Part shown: one piece after another, positions 27,189 through 36,652 of the stretch
Layout: every line of letters begins with the position of its first letter
Position numbering within the stretch: the stretch's first letter is position 1
Origin: Enhydrobacter sp.
GTDB lineage: Bacteria > Pseudomonadota > Alphaproteobacteria > Reyranellales > Reyranellaceae
Assembly: GCA_025808875.1 (NCBI GenBank)
Contig: CP075528.1
Location: 2,168,473-2,232,472, forward strand
Length of the DNA stretch: 64,000 nucleotides
Direction of reading: 5' to 3'
The notes under the pieces: generated by a model
What the model saw: the letters and a program-made list of their open reading frames with translations, nothing else
What the model was told of the DNA's origin: nothing
The model's database searches: none
Made by a program: the position numbers and the translations under genes

Positions 27189-28766
27189 CTACTGGCGCGC
27201 CGCCTGGTCGATCGAGCCGGTCCGCACGGCATGCGCATATAGCTTCGGATCCTTGAGGAGCCGAAAGGCGATATCGAGGTCGCGTTGGGGAGACTCCTCG
27301 CTGGGCGGGCAGATCCGGCGCAGCTCGGCGACCTCCTGGGCGCTGGGATTCCGCTCGGCGTGCCAGCGCATCAGCGTGGAGCGGTTGGCCTCGACGGATT
27401 CGATGCCGAGCTGGCTCACGTCGGCGACCTTCGAGGTGCAGATGTTGGGCAGCACGCCGAGCTCGTTCCAGGTGTAGCCGGACGGCGCCTGCAGCCTCGA
27501 CCAGGTCAGCACCAGTTCGCCCTCGTTGGGCAGGCGCACGACGGTCTGCACGGTGCCCTTGCCGTAGCTGGTGGTGCCGACGATCACGGCGCGGCCGCGG
27601 TCCTGCAGCGCGGCGGCGACGATCTCGGCGGCCGAGGCCGAGTTGCCGTTGACCAGCGCCACCATCGGCAGGCCAACCGTCTGCCGGCTCGAACTGCGAT
27701 AGGTACGCTGGCTGTCGGGATGGCGGCCGTGGGTCGAGAAGATGGTGCCGTCGCCGATGAACTGCTCCGCCACCGCCTGGGCCTGGTCGAGCAGGCCGCC
27801 GCGGTTGGAGCGCATGTCGATGACGATGCCGGCGATGTCGCGGCCGATCTCGGTGCGCGCACGCTCGACGGCACGCCGCATGTTCTCGGTGGTGGCGCTG
27901 TTGAAGCCCATCAGGCGGATCAGGCCGATGTCGTCGCGGCGCTCGTAGAGAACCGTGGTCGGGATGATGCGGCCGCGGTTGAGGTCGATGGTGAGGCGGC
28001 CCTCGCCGGCGCGCTGCACGGTGAGCGACACCGGGTCGCCGACGTTGCCGCGCAGCTTGTGGACGACGTCGCTCAGCGAGCGGTCGATCATCGATTCCGA
28101 ATCGACGGCGACGATCTGGTCGCCGACCTTGATTCCGGCCTTGGCCGCCGGCGATTCCTCCTGGACGGCGCGGATCATCGTCTTCTTGTCGTCCGTGCGC
28201 TCGACGGTGATGCCGATGCCGCCGCCGCCGTCGCGCTGGAAGCGGTTGTCCCTGGCTTCCTCGGGGTCGGCGTAGCGGCTGTTGCGGTCGAGCTGCCGGG
28301 CGGTCGCGGTCATCGCGCCCTTGATGATCGACTGGCGCTCGCCCTGCTGCAGGAGCGGCGAGGCATTCACCGAGGCGGCGAACAGTTCCCCCAGCATGCC
28401 GCCCCAGGCGCGCCCGTCGGTCGCGTTGGCCGGCGTCGGCCGGGACAGGATTTCATGGCCGTCGCGCAGCACCGTGAAAGAGCGCTCGTCGGTCTGCAGC
28501 GACAGCGCCGGGTCGGCACCGGCGAAGCCGCGGAAGGTTTCAGCCGAGATCGTGCGGAAATCGGGCTGGAAGAGGTGGCGATCGCCGATCGCCCGGTAAG
28601 CTTGCAGGACGACGCGCTCGATGCCGACATCGGTCGCGACCGCACGGCTGCGGGCCGGCGGCGGGGCCGAGCCCGAGGTGGTTTCGCACGACGCGACAAG
28701 AGAGGCTGCCAGAAGGGCAATCGCCGCCTGCGACAGGGCCCGTCCGATCCAGTGATATTGCGGCAC
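27189..28766 (-). CDS. PDZ-containing S41 family peptidase, lipoprotein
   Basis: A 525-residue C-terminal-processing-type protease. The N terminus has a lipobox V-A-S-C (Cys27), so it is anchored in a membrane leaflet facing the periplasm. A PDZ domain (about residues 175-265; GGGIGITVERTDD, AGIKVGDQIVAV) precedes the S41 core with VIDMRSNRGG, the nucleophile region NGNSASAAEIVAAALQDRGRA and the Lys in SYGKGTVQ. GTG 28766 is chosen because GGGAG lies 5 bp upstream and it begins a normal lipoprotein signal. It probably trims periplasmic or envelope proteins. It interrupts the usual rnr-DUF983-rpmG order. Confidence 0.9.
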   Translation of the reverse strand: MPQYHWIGRALSQAAIALLAASLVASCETTSGSAPPPARSRAVATDVGIERVVLQAYRAIGDRHLFQPDFRTISAETFRGFAGADPALSLQTDERSFTVLRDGHEILSRPTPANATDGRAWGGMLGELFAASVNASPLLQQGERQSIIKGAMTATARQLDRNSRYADPEEARDNRFQRDGGGGIGITVERTDDKKTMIRAVQEESPAAKAGIKVGDQIVAVDSESMIDRSLSDVVHKLRGNVGDPVSLTVQRAGEGRLTIDLNRGRIIPTTVLYERRDDIGLIRLMGFNSATTENMRRAVERARTEIGRDIAGIVIDMRSNRGGLLDQAQAVAEQFIGDGTIFSTHGRHPDSQRTYRSSSRQTVGLPMVALVNGNSASAAEIVAAALQDRGRAVIVGTTSYGKGTVQTVVRLPNEGELVLTWSRLQAPSGYTWNELGVLPNICTSKVADVSQLGIESVEANRSTLMRWHAERNPSAQEVAELRRICPPSEESPQRDLDIAFRLLKDPKLYAHAVRTGSIDQAARQ

Positions 28767-28821
28767 CGCGACTCCCAACGACCGCCGGACCTTAGCACAG
28801 GCAATCGACCGGGAGCCATGG

Positions 28822-29226
28822 CTATGGTGCGGGATGAACCCCTTCAGTGGCCGGCTTCGGCGCGGCAATTCGATGCGCCCAAAGCAGGGCGATGACGGCG
28901 CCCTTGATGCGCGGCAGCAGCAGGAGGGCGAGCAGCACCGAGAGCGGCAGCCACAGGGCTGCATGGAACCACAGCGGCGGCTGGTCGCCGTATCGCTCGA
29001 AGGCCAGCACCAGCGGCACCACGATGTGGCCGACCGCGAAGATGGTGAAGTAGGCGGGTGCGTCGTCGGCCCGGTAGGGCTCGAGGCCGAGCCCGCAGGC
29101 CGGGCAGACGCTACGCATCTTGAGGAAGGAGCCGAACAGGCTGCCGTCGCCGCAGCGCGGGCAGCGTCCGCGCCAGCCGCGGCGAAGCGCGGTCCAGAAC
29201 GGCACGGGGGCGAACTCCGAAGTCAT
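28822..29226 (-). CDS. DUF983 membrane protein
   Basis: A 134-residue inner-membrane protein of the DUF983 family. Two CxxC pairs (CPRCG, CPACG) in the first 50 residues suggest a small zinc ribbon, followed by two membrane helices (AYFTIFAVGHIVVPLVLAF and a Leu-rich helix). Function unknown. It sits 22 bp downstream of rnr, a neighbourhood conserved in alphaproteobacteria. Confidence 0.9.
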   Translation of the reverse strand: MTSEFAPVPFWTALRRGWRGRCPRCGDGSLFGSFLKMRSVCPACGLGLEPYRADDAPAYFTIFAVGHIVVPLVLAFERYGDQPPLWFHAALWLPLSVLLALLLLPRIKGAVIALLWAHRIAAPKPATEGVHPAP

Positions 29227-29248
29227 GCCGACAAGATGGGGCGCCGGT

Positions 29249-31522
29249 TCAGCGCCGTCGTCGCGACCGTTTGTCCCTGACCGGCCCGCGATGCGCGACC
29301 GGACGCCGCGGGCCGCGCGTGCGCGCGCCCCGCGGCGGCGCCTGGCGCTCGACCCGCTCGACCACGTCGATCACCTCGAAGAGCAATCCGCCGGTCGCGG
29401 CGTCGGCCTCGTCGAGCTTGACCAGGAGCCGGTCACCCAGGCCGAAGGTCTCGCCGGTGCGCTCGCCGACCAGCATCTGCCGGGCCTCGTCATGGCGGAA
29501 GAATTCCTGGCCCAGGCTGCGCACGGGAATGAGGCCGTCGGCGCCACTGCCGTCGAGCGCCACGAACAGGCCGAAGCGGGTCACCGAGGTGATGCGGCCC
29601 GGGAAGGTCGCGCCGACATGGGCCGCCATGTAGGCCGCGACGTAGCGATCCATGGCCGACCGTTCCGCCGCGACGGCGCGGCGCTCGCACATCGACAGAT
29701 GCTCGCCGAATTCGGCGAAGCGGCCCTTGTCGGCTTCCGCCAGGCCGCCGTCGCCCAGACCGTGGGCGGCGATCAGGGCGCGGTGCACGATCAGGTCGGG
29801 AAAACGCCGGATGGGCGAGGTGAAATGGGCGTAGCGCGGCAGGGCGAGGCCGAAATGGCCGAGATTGTCCGGGCTGTAGACCGCCTGGCTCTGGCTGCGC
29901 AGCGTGGTCTCGTTGACGAGACGCGCCACGGGCTTGTCGGCGACCGCGCGCAGCACGTGGTTGAGATCGCCGGGTCGCAGCCGCGGACCGGGCGGCAGCG
30001 CCACGCCGAGCGTGCCGAGGAACTCGCGCAGGCCCTCGATCTTGGCCGGATCGGGCTGGTCGTGGACGCGGTAGAGGCAGGGCGCGCGGCGATGCTCCAG
30101 CGCCTGGGCCGCCGCGACGTTGGCCAGCACCATGAACTCCTCGATCAGCTTGTGGCTGTCGAGCCGTTCGCGCACGCCGATCCCGGCGATGCGGCCGTCG
30201 TCGCCGAGCGTCACCTGGCGCTCGGGCAGGTCGATGTCGAGCGCGCCGCGCTTCTCGCGCGCCGCCAGCAGCACGCGGTAGGCGCCGTAGAGCGGGCGCA
30301 CGACGTCGTCCATCAACGGCGCCAGCTCGGCGTCCGGCGTGCCGTCCGCCGCGCGCTGCAGGCGCGTGTAGGTGAGGCGTGCGGCCGAGCGGATCATGGC
30401 GCGGTGGAAGCGGTGGCGCTTGAGATGACCTGCGGCGTCGATCCACATCTCCGCCGCCAGCACCGGCCGGTCCTCGCGCGGCAGCAGCGAGCACCAGTGG
30501 TTGGAGAGCGCCTCCGGCAGCATCGGCACCACCCGGTCGGGAAAGTAGACCGAGGTGCCGCGGCGGTAGGCGGCGCGGTCGAGCGGCCTGTCGGGCCGCA
30601 CGTACCAGGCGACGTCGGCGATGGCGACGATCAGCCGCCAGCCGCCCTCGTTGGCGGCATGATCGTCGGGCTCGGCGAAGACGGCGTCGTCGAAGTCGCG
30701 CGCATCTTCGCCGTCGATCGTGACCAGCGGCAGGCGGCGCAGGTCGAGGCGCTCGCCGAGCGGCGCGGCGCGGGCGCGTTCGGCTTCGTCGAGCGCGGCC
30801 TGCGGGAAGTCGACGGGGATGTCGTTGGCGGCGATCGAGATCAGGCTGACGGTGCGCGGGTCGCTCATCGGGCCGATCCGCTCGAGCACGCGGGCGCGGC
30901 GCGAAAGCGCGGCGCCGGTCTCCTCGATCCAGACGATGTCGCCGGGCAATGCGCCGTTGCGGTCGGCCGGCCGCACGTCGAAGACGCGTCTCAGCTTGCG
31001 GTCGGTCGGCGTGACCAGGCCGAGGCCGGCGCGACCGTTCGGCTCCTCGTAGTGGCCGAGGATCTTGCGCGGTCCGCTGCCGAGCCGGCGGATGATGCGC
31101 GCCTGGTAGCTGTTCTTGCCGCGGCGCTTGAGCGAGGCCAGCACGCGGTCGCCGACGGCAGGGGCGGGGCCACCTCTCGATCCCCCGGGGCCGCCATGCG
31201 GGTCGATCTCGATGCGCGGCGGCGGTCCGTCGGTGTCGGCATCGTGGCGCCGCGGCACGGCCAGCAGATGGCCGTCGTCGTCGACGCGGGTGATCTCGAG
31301 TACGGTGATGTCGGTCAGTGCCCTGGGATCCTTGAATGTCTTGGCGCGATCGGCGGCGATGTCGCCCGAATCGCGCAAATCGCGCAGCAGTTGCTTGAGC
31401 TCGATGCGCTGGTCGCCCTTCAGGCCGAAGGCGCGCGCGATCTCGCGCTTGCCGACGGGCGTCGTGGCTTCCCTGATGAACGCCAGCAGTTCGTCGCGGG
31501 TCGGGACCCGGCCCTTAGCCAT
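29249..31522 (-). CDS. rnr: Ribonuclease R
   Basis: A 757-residue processive 3'-5' exoribonuclease of the RNase II family, able to degrade structured RNA. Order: N-terminal winged-helix segment (KREIARAFGLKGDQR), cold-shock domains, the RNB catalytic domain with DGEDARDFDDAV acidic cluster, the SPIRRFPDLIVHR motif and a C-terminal S1 domain (FPGRITSVTRFGLFVALDG). The C terminus is a short arginine-rich tail. Its start overlaps the topA stop by 8 bp, so translation is probably coupled. Confidence 0.96.
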   Translation of the reverse strand: MAKGRVPTRDELLAFIREATTPVGKREIARAFGLKGDQRIELKQLLRDLRDSGDIAADRAKTFKDPRALTDITVLEITRVDDDGHLLAVPRRHDADTDGPPPRIEIDPHGGPGGSRGGPAPAVGDRVLASLKRRGKNSYQARIIRRLGSGPRKILGHYEEPNGRAGLGLVTPTDRKLRRVFDVRPADRNGALPGDIVWIEETGAALSRRARVLERIGPMSDPRTVSLISIAANDIPVDFPQAALDEAERARAAPLGERLDLRRLPLVTIDGEDARDFDDAVFAEPDDHAANEGGWRLIVAIADVAWYVRPDRPLDRAAYRRGTSVYFPDRVVPMLPEALSNHWCSLLPREDRPVLAAEMWIDAAGHLKRHRFHRAMIRSAARLTYTRLQRAADGTPDAELAPLMDDVVRPLYGAYRVLLAAREKRGALDIDLPERQVTLGDDGRIAGIGVRERLDSHKLIEEFMVLANVAAAQALEHRRAPCLYRVHDQPDPAKIEGLREFLGTLGVALPPGPRLRPGDLNHVLRAVADKPVARLVNETTLRSQSQAVYSPDNLGHFGLALPRYAHFTSPIRRFPDLIVHRALIAAHGLGDGGLAEADKGRFAEFGEHLSMCERRAVAAERSAMDRYVAAYMAAHVGATFPGRITSVTRFGLFVALDGSGADGLIPVRSLGQEFFRHDEARQMLVGERTGETFGLGDRLLVKLDEADAATGGLLFEVIDVVERVERQAPPRGARTRGPRRPVAHRGPVRDKRSRRRR

Positions 31523-34223
31523 CTGTCCCGGTGCGGGGAGGGGCCTCGGCCTTGGCCTTGGCCTTGCGCTTCGGCGCGGCCTTCTTCTTCGCCGCCGCCT
31601 TCCTGGGGGCGGGTTTGTCGCCGCCGTCGTTGGCCGCGACCGGCGCGGCCTTGCGGGCGCGCGGCGACTTGCCCTTCTTGCCGCCGCCCTTGGCGGCGCG
31701 TTCGGCGAGCAGCGACACCGCCTGCTCGACGGTCAGCTCCTCCGGCTTGATGTCGCGCGGCACGGTGGCGTTGACGCCGCCGTGCTTGACGTACATGCCG
31801 TAGCGGCCGTCGTAGAGCTCGATCGCCGCCTCGTCGGCCGGATGGTTGCCGACGACGCGGACAGGCTTCAGCGCGGCGCGGCCGCGGCCCGCGCTCTTGG
31901 CTTCGGCCAGCAGGGCGACGGCGCGGTTCATGCCGATTTCGAGCACGCTCTCGTCGGCCGGAATCGATTTGTACTTGGTGCCGTGCTTCACATAGGGCCC
32001 GAAGCGGCCGACACCGGCGAGCACGGGCTGGCGGTCCTCGGGATGCGGGCCGAGCTCGCGCGGCAGCGACAGCAGCGCCAGCGCCTTGTCGAGGGTGACG
32101 TCGTCGGGCGTCATGCCCTTGAGCAGCGAGGCCCGCTTGGGCTTTTCCTTGCCTTCGGGCTCGCCGAGCTGGACGTAGAGGCCGTAGGGCCCGTTGCGCA
32201 AGGTGACGACCTTGCCGGTCGCCGGATCGGTGCCCAGCACCTTCGGCCCGTCGAGATTGGCACCGGAGACGGCGTCGGCTTCGGCATCGACGATGCCCAG
32301 CTTGCGGGTGAAGCGGCATTCCGGATAGTTCGAGCAGCCGATGAAGGCGCCGAACTTGCCGAGCTTTAGCCCGAGCCGGCCGTTGGCGCACGACGGGCAG
32401 TCGCGTGGGCTCTTGCCGCCTCCCTGTCCGCCGTTGTCGTTGGCCGGGAAGAAATGCGGTCCCAGCTCCTCGTCGAGCTTGTCGAGCACTTCCTTGACGC
32501 GCAGGTCCTTGGTCTCGCCGACGGCGGCGGAGAACTGCGTCCAGAATTCGCGCAGCACCTGGCGCCAGTCGATCTTGCCGCCCGAGATGTCGTCGAGCTC
32601 CTCCTCGAGATGGGCGGTGAAGTCGTACTCGACGTAGCGCGGAAAATAGGTCTGCAGGAAGGCGGTGACGATGCGGCCACGATCCTCCGGGATGAAGCGC
32701 TTGCGGTCGAGCCGCACGTAGCTGCGCCGCTGCAGCACCTCGATGATGCTGGCGTAGGTCGAGGGCCGGCCGATGCCGAGCTCCTCGAGCTTCTTCACGA
32801 GGCTCGCCTCGGAGTAGCGCGGCGGCGGCTCGGTGAAGTGCTGCTCGGGCAGCACCTCGCGGCGCTCCAGCCCCTCGCCCTCGGCGACGTCGGGCAGGAT
32901 GGCGTTGCCTTCCTCGTCGTCGCCCGAATCGTCCTTGCCCTCGTCATAGAGGGTGAGGAAGCCGTTGAACCTGACGACCGAGCCGGAGGCGCGCAGCTGC
33001 AGGTTCCTGTCGGCACTGGCGATGTCGACCGTGACCTGGTCGAGCACGGCGCTCTCCATCTGGCTGGCGACGGTGCGCTTCCAGATCAGCTCGTAGAGGC
33101 CAAGTTGCTCGCGGTCGAGATGGGCCGCCACGTCCTGCGGGGTGCGGAAGAGGTCGGTCGGGCGGATCGCCTCGTGCGCCTCCTGGGCGTTCTTGGCACG
33201 CGAGGTGTAGGCGCGCGGCTGGGCCGGCACGTAGGCCTGGCCGTACCGGCTCTCGATCAGGCGGCGGGTCTGGCCGATCGCCTCGGGGGCGAGTTGCACG
33301 CCGTCGGTGCGCATGTAGGTGATGAGGCCGACGGTCTCGCCGCCGATGTCGACGCCCTCGTAGAGCCGCTGTGCGATGCGCATGGCGGTCGCCGCGCCGA
33401 GGCCGAGCTTGCGCGAGGCTTCCTGCTGCAGGGTCGAGGTGATGAAGGGCGGCGGCGGGTTGCGCTTGACCTGGCGGCGGTCGATCGACTGGACGGCGAA
33501 GGCACGGCGTTCGATCTCGCGCTTGGCCGACAGCGCCTGTTCCTCGTTGCCGAGATCGAACTTGTCGAGCTTGCGGCCGTCGAGATGGGTGAGGCGCGCC
33601 TTCAGCGTCTGCTTCTTGGCCGTGCCGAACAGGACGTCGACCGTCCAGTACTCGCGGCTCCTGAACACCTCGATCTCGGCCTCGCGCTCGCAGATCAGGC
33701 GCAACGCCACCGACTGCACGCGGCCCGCCGAGCGGCTGCCCGGCAGCTTGCGCCACAGCACCGGCGAGAGCGTGAAGCCGACCAGATAGTCGAGGGCGCG
33801 CCGCGCCAGATAGGCGTCGATCAGCGGTTGGTCGAGGTCGCGTGGATGGGCGACGGCGTCGAGCACCGACTGCTTGGTGATGGCGTTGAAGGTGACACGT
33901 TTGACGTCGACGCCCTGCAAGGCTTTCTTGCGCGCGAGCACATCCAGCACGTGCCACGAAATCGCCTCGCCTTCGCGATCGGGGTCGGTGGCGAGGTAGA
34001 GCCTGCCCCCTTTGGTGACCGCCTTGGCGATGGCATCGAGGCGCTTCTGGGAGGAGGAATCGACCTCCCAGTCCATGGCAAAATCCTCGTCCGGGCGGAC
34101 CGAGCCATCCTTGGGCGGCAGGTCTCGGACATGGCCATAGGACGCCAGCACGGTGTAACCGGGGCCGAGGTACTTCCCAATGGTCTTAGCCTTGGCCGGG
34201 GATTCGACGACCAAAACGTCCAT
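31515..34223 (-). CDS. topA: DNA topoisomerase I
   Basis: A 902-residue type IA topoisomerase that relaxes negative supercoils. The Toprim domain (VVESPAKAKTIGKYLG, DPDREGEAISWHV) and the catalytic tyrosine in ITYMRTDG are intact. A four-cysteine zinc-ribbon-like segment (CPSCANG...CSNYPEC, about residues 605-630) is followed by repeated C-terminal topoisomerase repeats (FGPYVKHGTKY, YGMYVKHGG). The last 50 residues are a Lys/Ala/Pro-rich tail (AAAKKKAAPKRKAKAKAEA) likely to bind DNA nonspecifically. It follows dprA on the minus strand. Confidence 0.97.
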   Translation of the reverse strand: MDVLVVESPAKAKTIGKYLGPGYTVLASYGHVRDLPPKDGSVRPDEDFAMDWEVDSSSQKRLDAIAKAVTKGGRLYLATDPDREGEAISWHVLDVLARKKALQGVDVKRVTFNAITKQSVLDAVAHPRDLDQPLIDAYLARRALDYLVGFTLSPVLWRKLPGSRSAGRVQSVALRLICEREAEIEVFRSREYWTVDVLFGTAKKQTLKARLTHLDGRKLDKFDLGNEEQALSAKREIERRAFAVQSIDRRQVKRNPPPPFITSTLQQEASRKLGLGAATAMRIAQRLYEGVDIGGETVGLITYMRTDGVQLAPEAIGQTRRLIESRYGQAYVPAQPRAYTSRAKNAQEAHEAIRPTDLFRTPQDVAAHLDREQLGLYELIWKRTVASQMESAVLDQVTVDIASADRNLQLRASGSVVRFNGFLTLYDEGKDDSGDDEEGNAILPDVAEGEGLERREVLPEQHFTEPPPRYSEASLVKKLEELGIGRPSTYASIIEVLQRRSYVRLDRKRFIPEDRGRIVTAFLQTYFPRYVEYDFTAHLEEELDDISGGKIDWRQVLREFWTQFSAAVGETKDLRVKEVLDKLDEELGPHFFPANDNGGQGGGKSPRDCPSCANGRLGLKLGKFGAFIGCSNYPECRFTRKLGIVDAEADAVSGANLDGPKVLGTDPATGKVVTLRNGPYGLYVQLGEPEGKEKPKRASLLKGMTPDDVTLDKALALLSLPRELGPHPEDRQPVLAGVGRFGPYVKHGTKYKSIPADESVLEIGMNRAVALLAEAKSAGRGRAALKPVRVVGNHPADEAAIELYDGRYGMYVKHGGVNATVPRDIKPEELTVEQAVSLLAERAAKGGGKKGKSPRARKAAPVAANDGGDKPAPRKAAAKKKAAPKRKAKAKAEAPPRTGTDG

Positions 34224-34273
34224 CGCCGGAACGAGCTCCAGTGAACATGAGAAACCGGAGCTAAATCACTGAT

Positions 34274-35329
34274 TCAAATCAGAGATACGCAGTTACCCCG
34301 GTGCCTTTCCAAGCGGCCTTCCAGCTCAAGTCCGAGCAGGACCTCCGCTACAGTGGCGGCGGACACTTGGCATCGGCGTACCAGTTCGTCAACCGGAGTG
34401 GGTACCGGACCGAGCGCCCGCAGGACCGTCGACGTGGCAGTGTCGCCGGGAATTCGGCATGGTTTTTCAATTGGTTGAGCCATCGACTGCGGCACGCTCA
34501 CCACACCCAGAATATCATTGGCGTCACGCACCAAAATGGCCCCGTCGCGAATAAGGGTATTGGAGCCGACATGGCGCGGATCCATCGGTGATCCGGGAAC
34601 GACGAAGACGTCGCGGCCTTGCTCGGCGGCCCGCTGGGCGGTGATCAGCGAGCCGGATCGGGCGGCAGCCTCGATCACCACCACGCCGACGGAGAGGCCC
34701 GAGACGATGCGATTGCGCCGCGGGAAGGCGCGGGCCACCGGCGGCGCGCCGTAGGGCACCTCCGACAACAGCAGGCCGCTGCGGGCAATCTCGGCCTGCA
34801 GCCCCTGGTGTTCGGGCGGATAGATCTGGTCGATGCCGCCTGCCAGCACCGCCACGGTGCCCGTGGCCAAGGCGGCCTGGTGTGCGGCCGCGTCGATGCC
34901 GCGGGCGAGCCCGGAGGCGATGACGAAGCCGGCGGCGCCCAGGCAGGTGGCGAGTTCGGCCGCGAAGCGCCGTCCCGCCAGCGAGGCGTCGCGCGCACCC
35001 ACGACGGCCAGCGCAGGACGCTGCAGCAAGTCGGCGCGGCCGATCGCCGAGAGGACAGGTGGCGCATCCGGCAGGGCGGAGAGGGCCGCGGGATAGGCGG
35101 CGTCTCCCAGCACGAGGAACCAGCCGCCGAGTCGGCGGAGCTGTTCTTCCTCGCGTTCGATGTCGGCATCGGAGACGACGGCGAGGGCGGCGCAGGCGCG
35201 TCGCGCCGAGCCGTGGTGGCTCAAGGCTTCCTGGAAGGCAACGGGCCCGATGCGCGGACTGCGCGCCAGCCGCAGGCGGGCACGTCGTTCGGCGGGGTCG
35301 AGATCGACAACCGGGGTACCATCGAACAT
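34274..35329 (-). CDS. dprA: DNA-processing protein DprA
   Basis: A 351-residue DprA/Smf protein, which loads RecA on incoming single-stranded DNA during natural transformation. The Rossmann-like core shows AVVGARDASLAGRRFAAELA, ASGLARGIDAAAH, FPRRNRIVSGLS and ARSGSLITAQRAAEQGRDVFVVPG. A C-terminal winged-helix domain follows (about residues 295-350). ATG 35329 is preferred over the longer frame. Its presence next to topA is conserved and does not by itself prove competence. Confidence 0.94.
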   Translation of the reverse strand: MFDGTPVVDLDPAERRARLRLARSPRIGPVAFQEALSHHGSARRACAALAVVSDADIEREEEQLRRLGGWFLVLGDAAYPAALSALPDAPPVLSAIGRADLLQRPALAVVGARDASLAGRRFAAELATCLGAAGFVIASGLARGIDAAAHQAALATGTVAVLAGGIDQIYPPEHQGLQAEIARSGLLLSEVPYGAPPVARAFPRRNRIVSGLSVGVVVIEAAARSGSLITAQRAAEQGRDVFVVPGSPMDPRHVGSNTLIRDGAILVRDANDILGVVSVPQSMAQPIEKPCRIPGDTATSTVLRALGPVPTPVDELVRRCQVSAATVAEVLLGLELEGRLERHRGNCVSLI

Positions 35330-35363
35330 GCGCACATCGTATCGTGTAAAATGATTGTGTAAA

Positions 35364-36512
35364 TCAACTTGAAGTTGTTTTCCGGCAGGCCATCGCGATG
35401 GCGGCACCGAGCAGGGCCAGGACGAAGGCGAGCGGGCCGAAGCCGTCGAAGCCGTCGAAGGCGACGATCAGGCCGCCCAGCGCCGCCGCGCCGATCCAGC
35501 CCAGGCTGGCCGAGGCGCCGGTCAGGCCCATGACGGTGCCGCGCATCTGCTCGGGCACCGCGGCGTAGGTCGCCATCAGCGACGGCCGGCCGAGCGAATT
35601 GACGAAGACGTAGAGGAAGCCGAGCGCGACCGAGACCGCCGGGCTGGGGCACCAATAGAAGAGGGCGAGCGCGGCGACACCCGACGCCGCCATGCAGGCG
35701 GCATAGGTCATCAGCCGATCATGCAGCCGGTCGGCGAGCGGGCCGCCCATCAGGGTGCCGACGACGCTGCCGACGGCGAACACGGCGAGCGGCAGGGCGA
35801 GCTCGGCCAGCGACAGGCCATAGGTCACCTGCAGGAACGTCGCGTAGTAGACGGCCGCCAGCCCGTAGCAAATGCGCTCGGCAACCCCCGAGCCGAGCAA
35901 TGCCCACAGTCGGGCCGACAACGCCGAATAGCCACCGCCCGCGGCCCCACGGGCGCCGCGCCGCCGTGTCGCCGGTACCGTGGCGAACAGCGCGATGCTC
36001 GCCACCGCGGCAAGCACGCCGACACAGACCAGCCAGCCGCGCCAGCCGATGATCGCGCCGACCGCCGCCGCCATCGGCACGCCGATCAGCAGGGTGAGCG
36101 ACTGCCCGCTCATCACCCAGCCGAGTGCGCGGCCACGCTGGCGATCCTCGACATGGGCCGACACCTCGGAATAGATCACGCCGGTGAAGGTGCCCGCCGC
36201 CGCGCCGCTCAACGCCGCCCAGGCGGCCAGGGTGATGAAATCGCCCGACACCGCTTGAAGGACCATGGCGAGCGCCAGTACCAGCGGCGCCGTCACCAGC
36301 AGGATGCGTCGCCCGATTCGATCCGACAGCCAACCCGCTATGGCCGAGGTGAGGCCCCACGCGGTGGCAGTCAGCGACACCAGATTGGCGACCAGCGGCA
36401 TCGTCACGTCGAGGTCGTGCGACATGTCGATCAGGAAAGGCGCGCGTGTCGTGCCGCTCGAGGTGGCCGCGAACGAGCCGAGGCAGGCGGCCGCGATCAA
36501 CGCCCACGGCAT
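35364..36512 (-). CDS. MFS transporter
   Basis: A major facilitator of about 382 residues and 12 predicted helices; the loop 2-3 signature GWLSDRIGRR is clear and a second copy GPLADRLHDR occurs in the second half, as in drug-resistance-type and sugar-efflux MFS proteins. Substrate unknown. ATG 36512 is taken as start; GTG 36548 would add 12 residues. It lies between plsY and dprA, which are usually adjacent, so it looks like an insertion into a conserved block. Confidence 0.88.
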   Translation of the reverse strand: MPWALIAAACLGSFAATSSGTTRAPFLIDMSHDLDVTMPLVANLVSLTATAWGLTSAIAGWLSDRIGRRILLVTAPLVLALAMVLQAVSGDFITLAAWAALSGAAAGTFTGVIYSEVSAHVEDRQRGRALGWVMSGQSLTLLIGVPMAAAVGAIIGWRGWLVCVGVLAAVASIALFATVPATRRRGARGAAGGGYSALSARLWALLGSGVAERICYGLAAVYYATFLQVTYGLSLAELALPLAVFAVGSVVGTLMGGPLADRLHDRLMTYAACMAASGVAALALFYWCPSPAVSVALGFLYVFVNSLGRPSLMATYAAVPEQMRGTVMGLTGASASLGWIGAAALGGLIVAFDGFDGFGPLAFVLALLGAAIAMACRKTTSS

Positions 36513-36652
36513 CGCCTTTCCGATCCTGATGTCGCCGCCGGCATTCACGCGGGCGGGACCGTAGCGGCGGCCCCCCGGCCGGGCAATGGTCAGGGCGGGT
36601 ACGCGCCATGACGTGGACGAACAGGTGGGTCGCGTCACCGCGCTGGCGACCG

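Noticed and set aside
27285..28895. Plus-strand open frame of 536 codons opposite the S41 peptidase
   Set aside because: Antisense shadow of a gene with clear PDZ and peptidase motifs.
29120..31750. Plus-strand open frame of 876 codons opposite rnr
   Set aside because: It mirrors the RNase R gene; its product is low-complexity His/Arg/Gly/Ala-rich with no domain. Long antisense frames are expected where third positions are almost always G or C.
32454..34244. Plus-strand open frame of 596 codons opposite topA
   Set aside because: Shadow of topoisomerase I; no family features, no ribosome binding site, same composition artefact.
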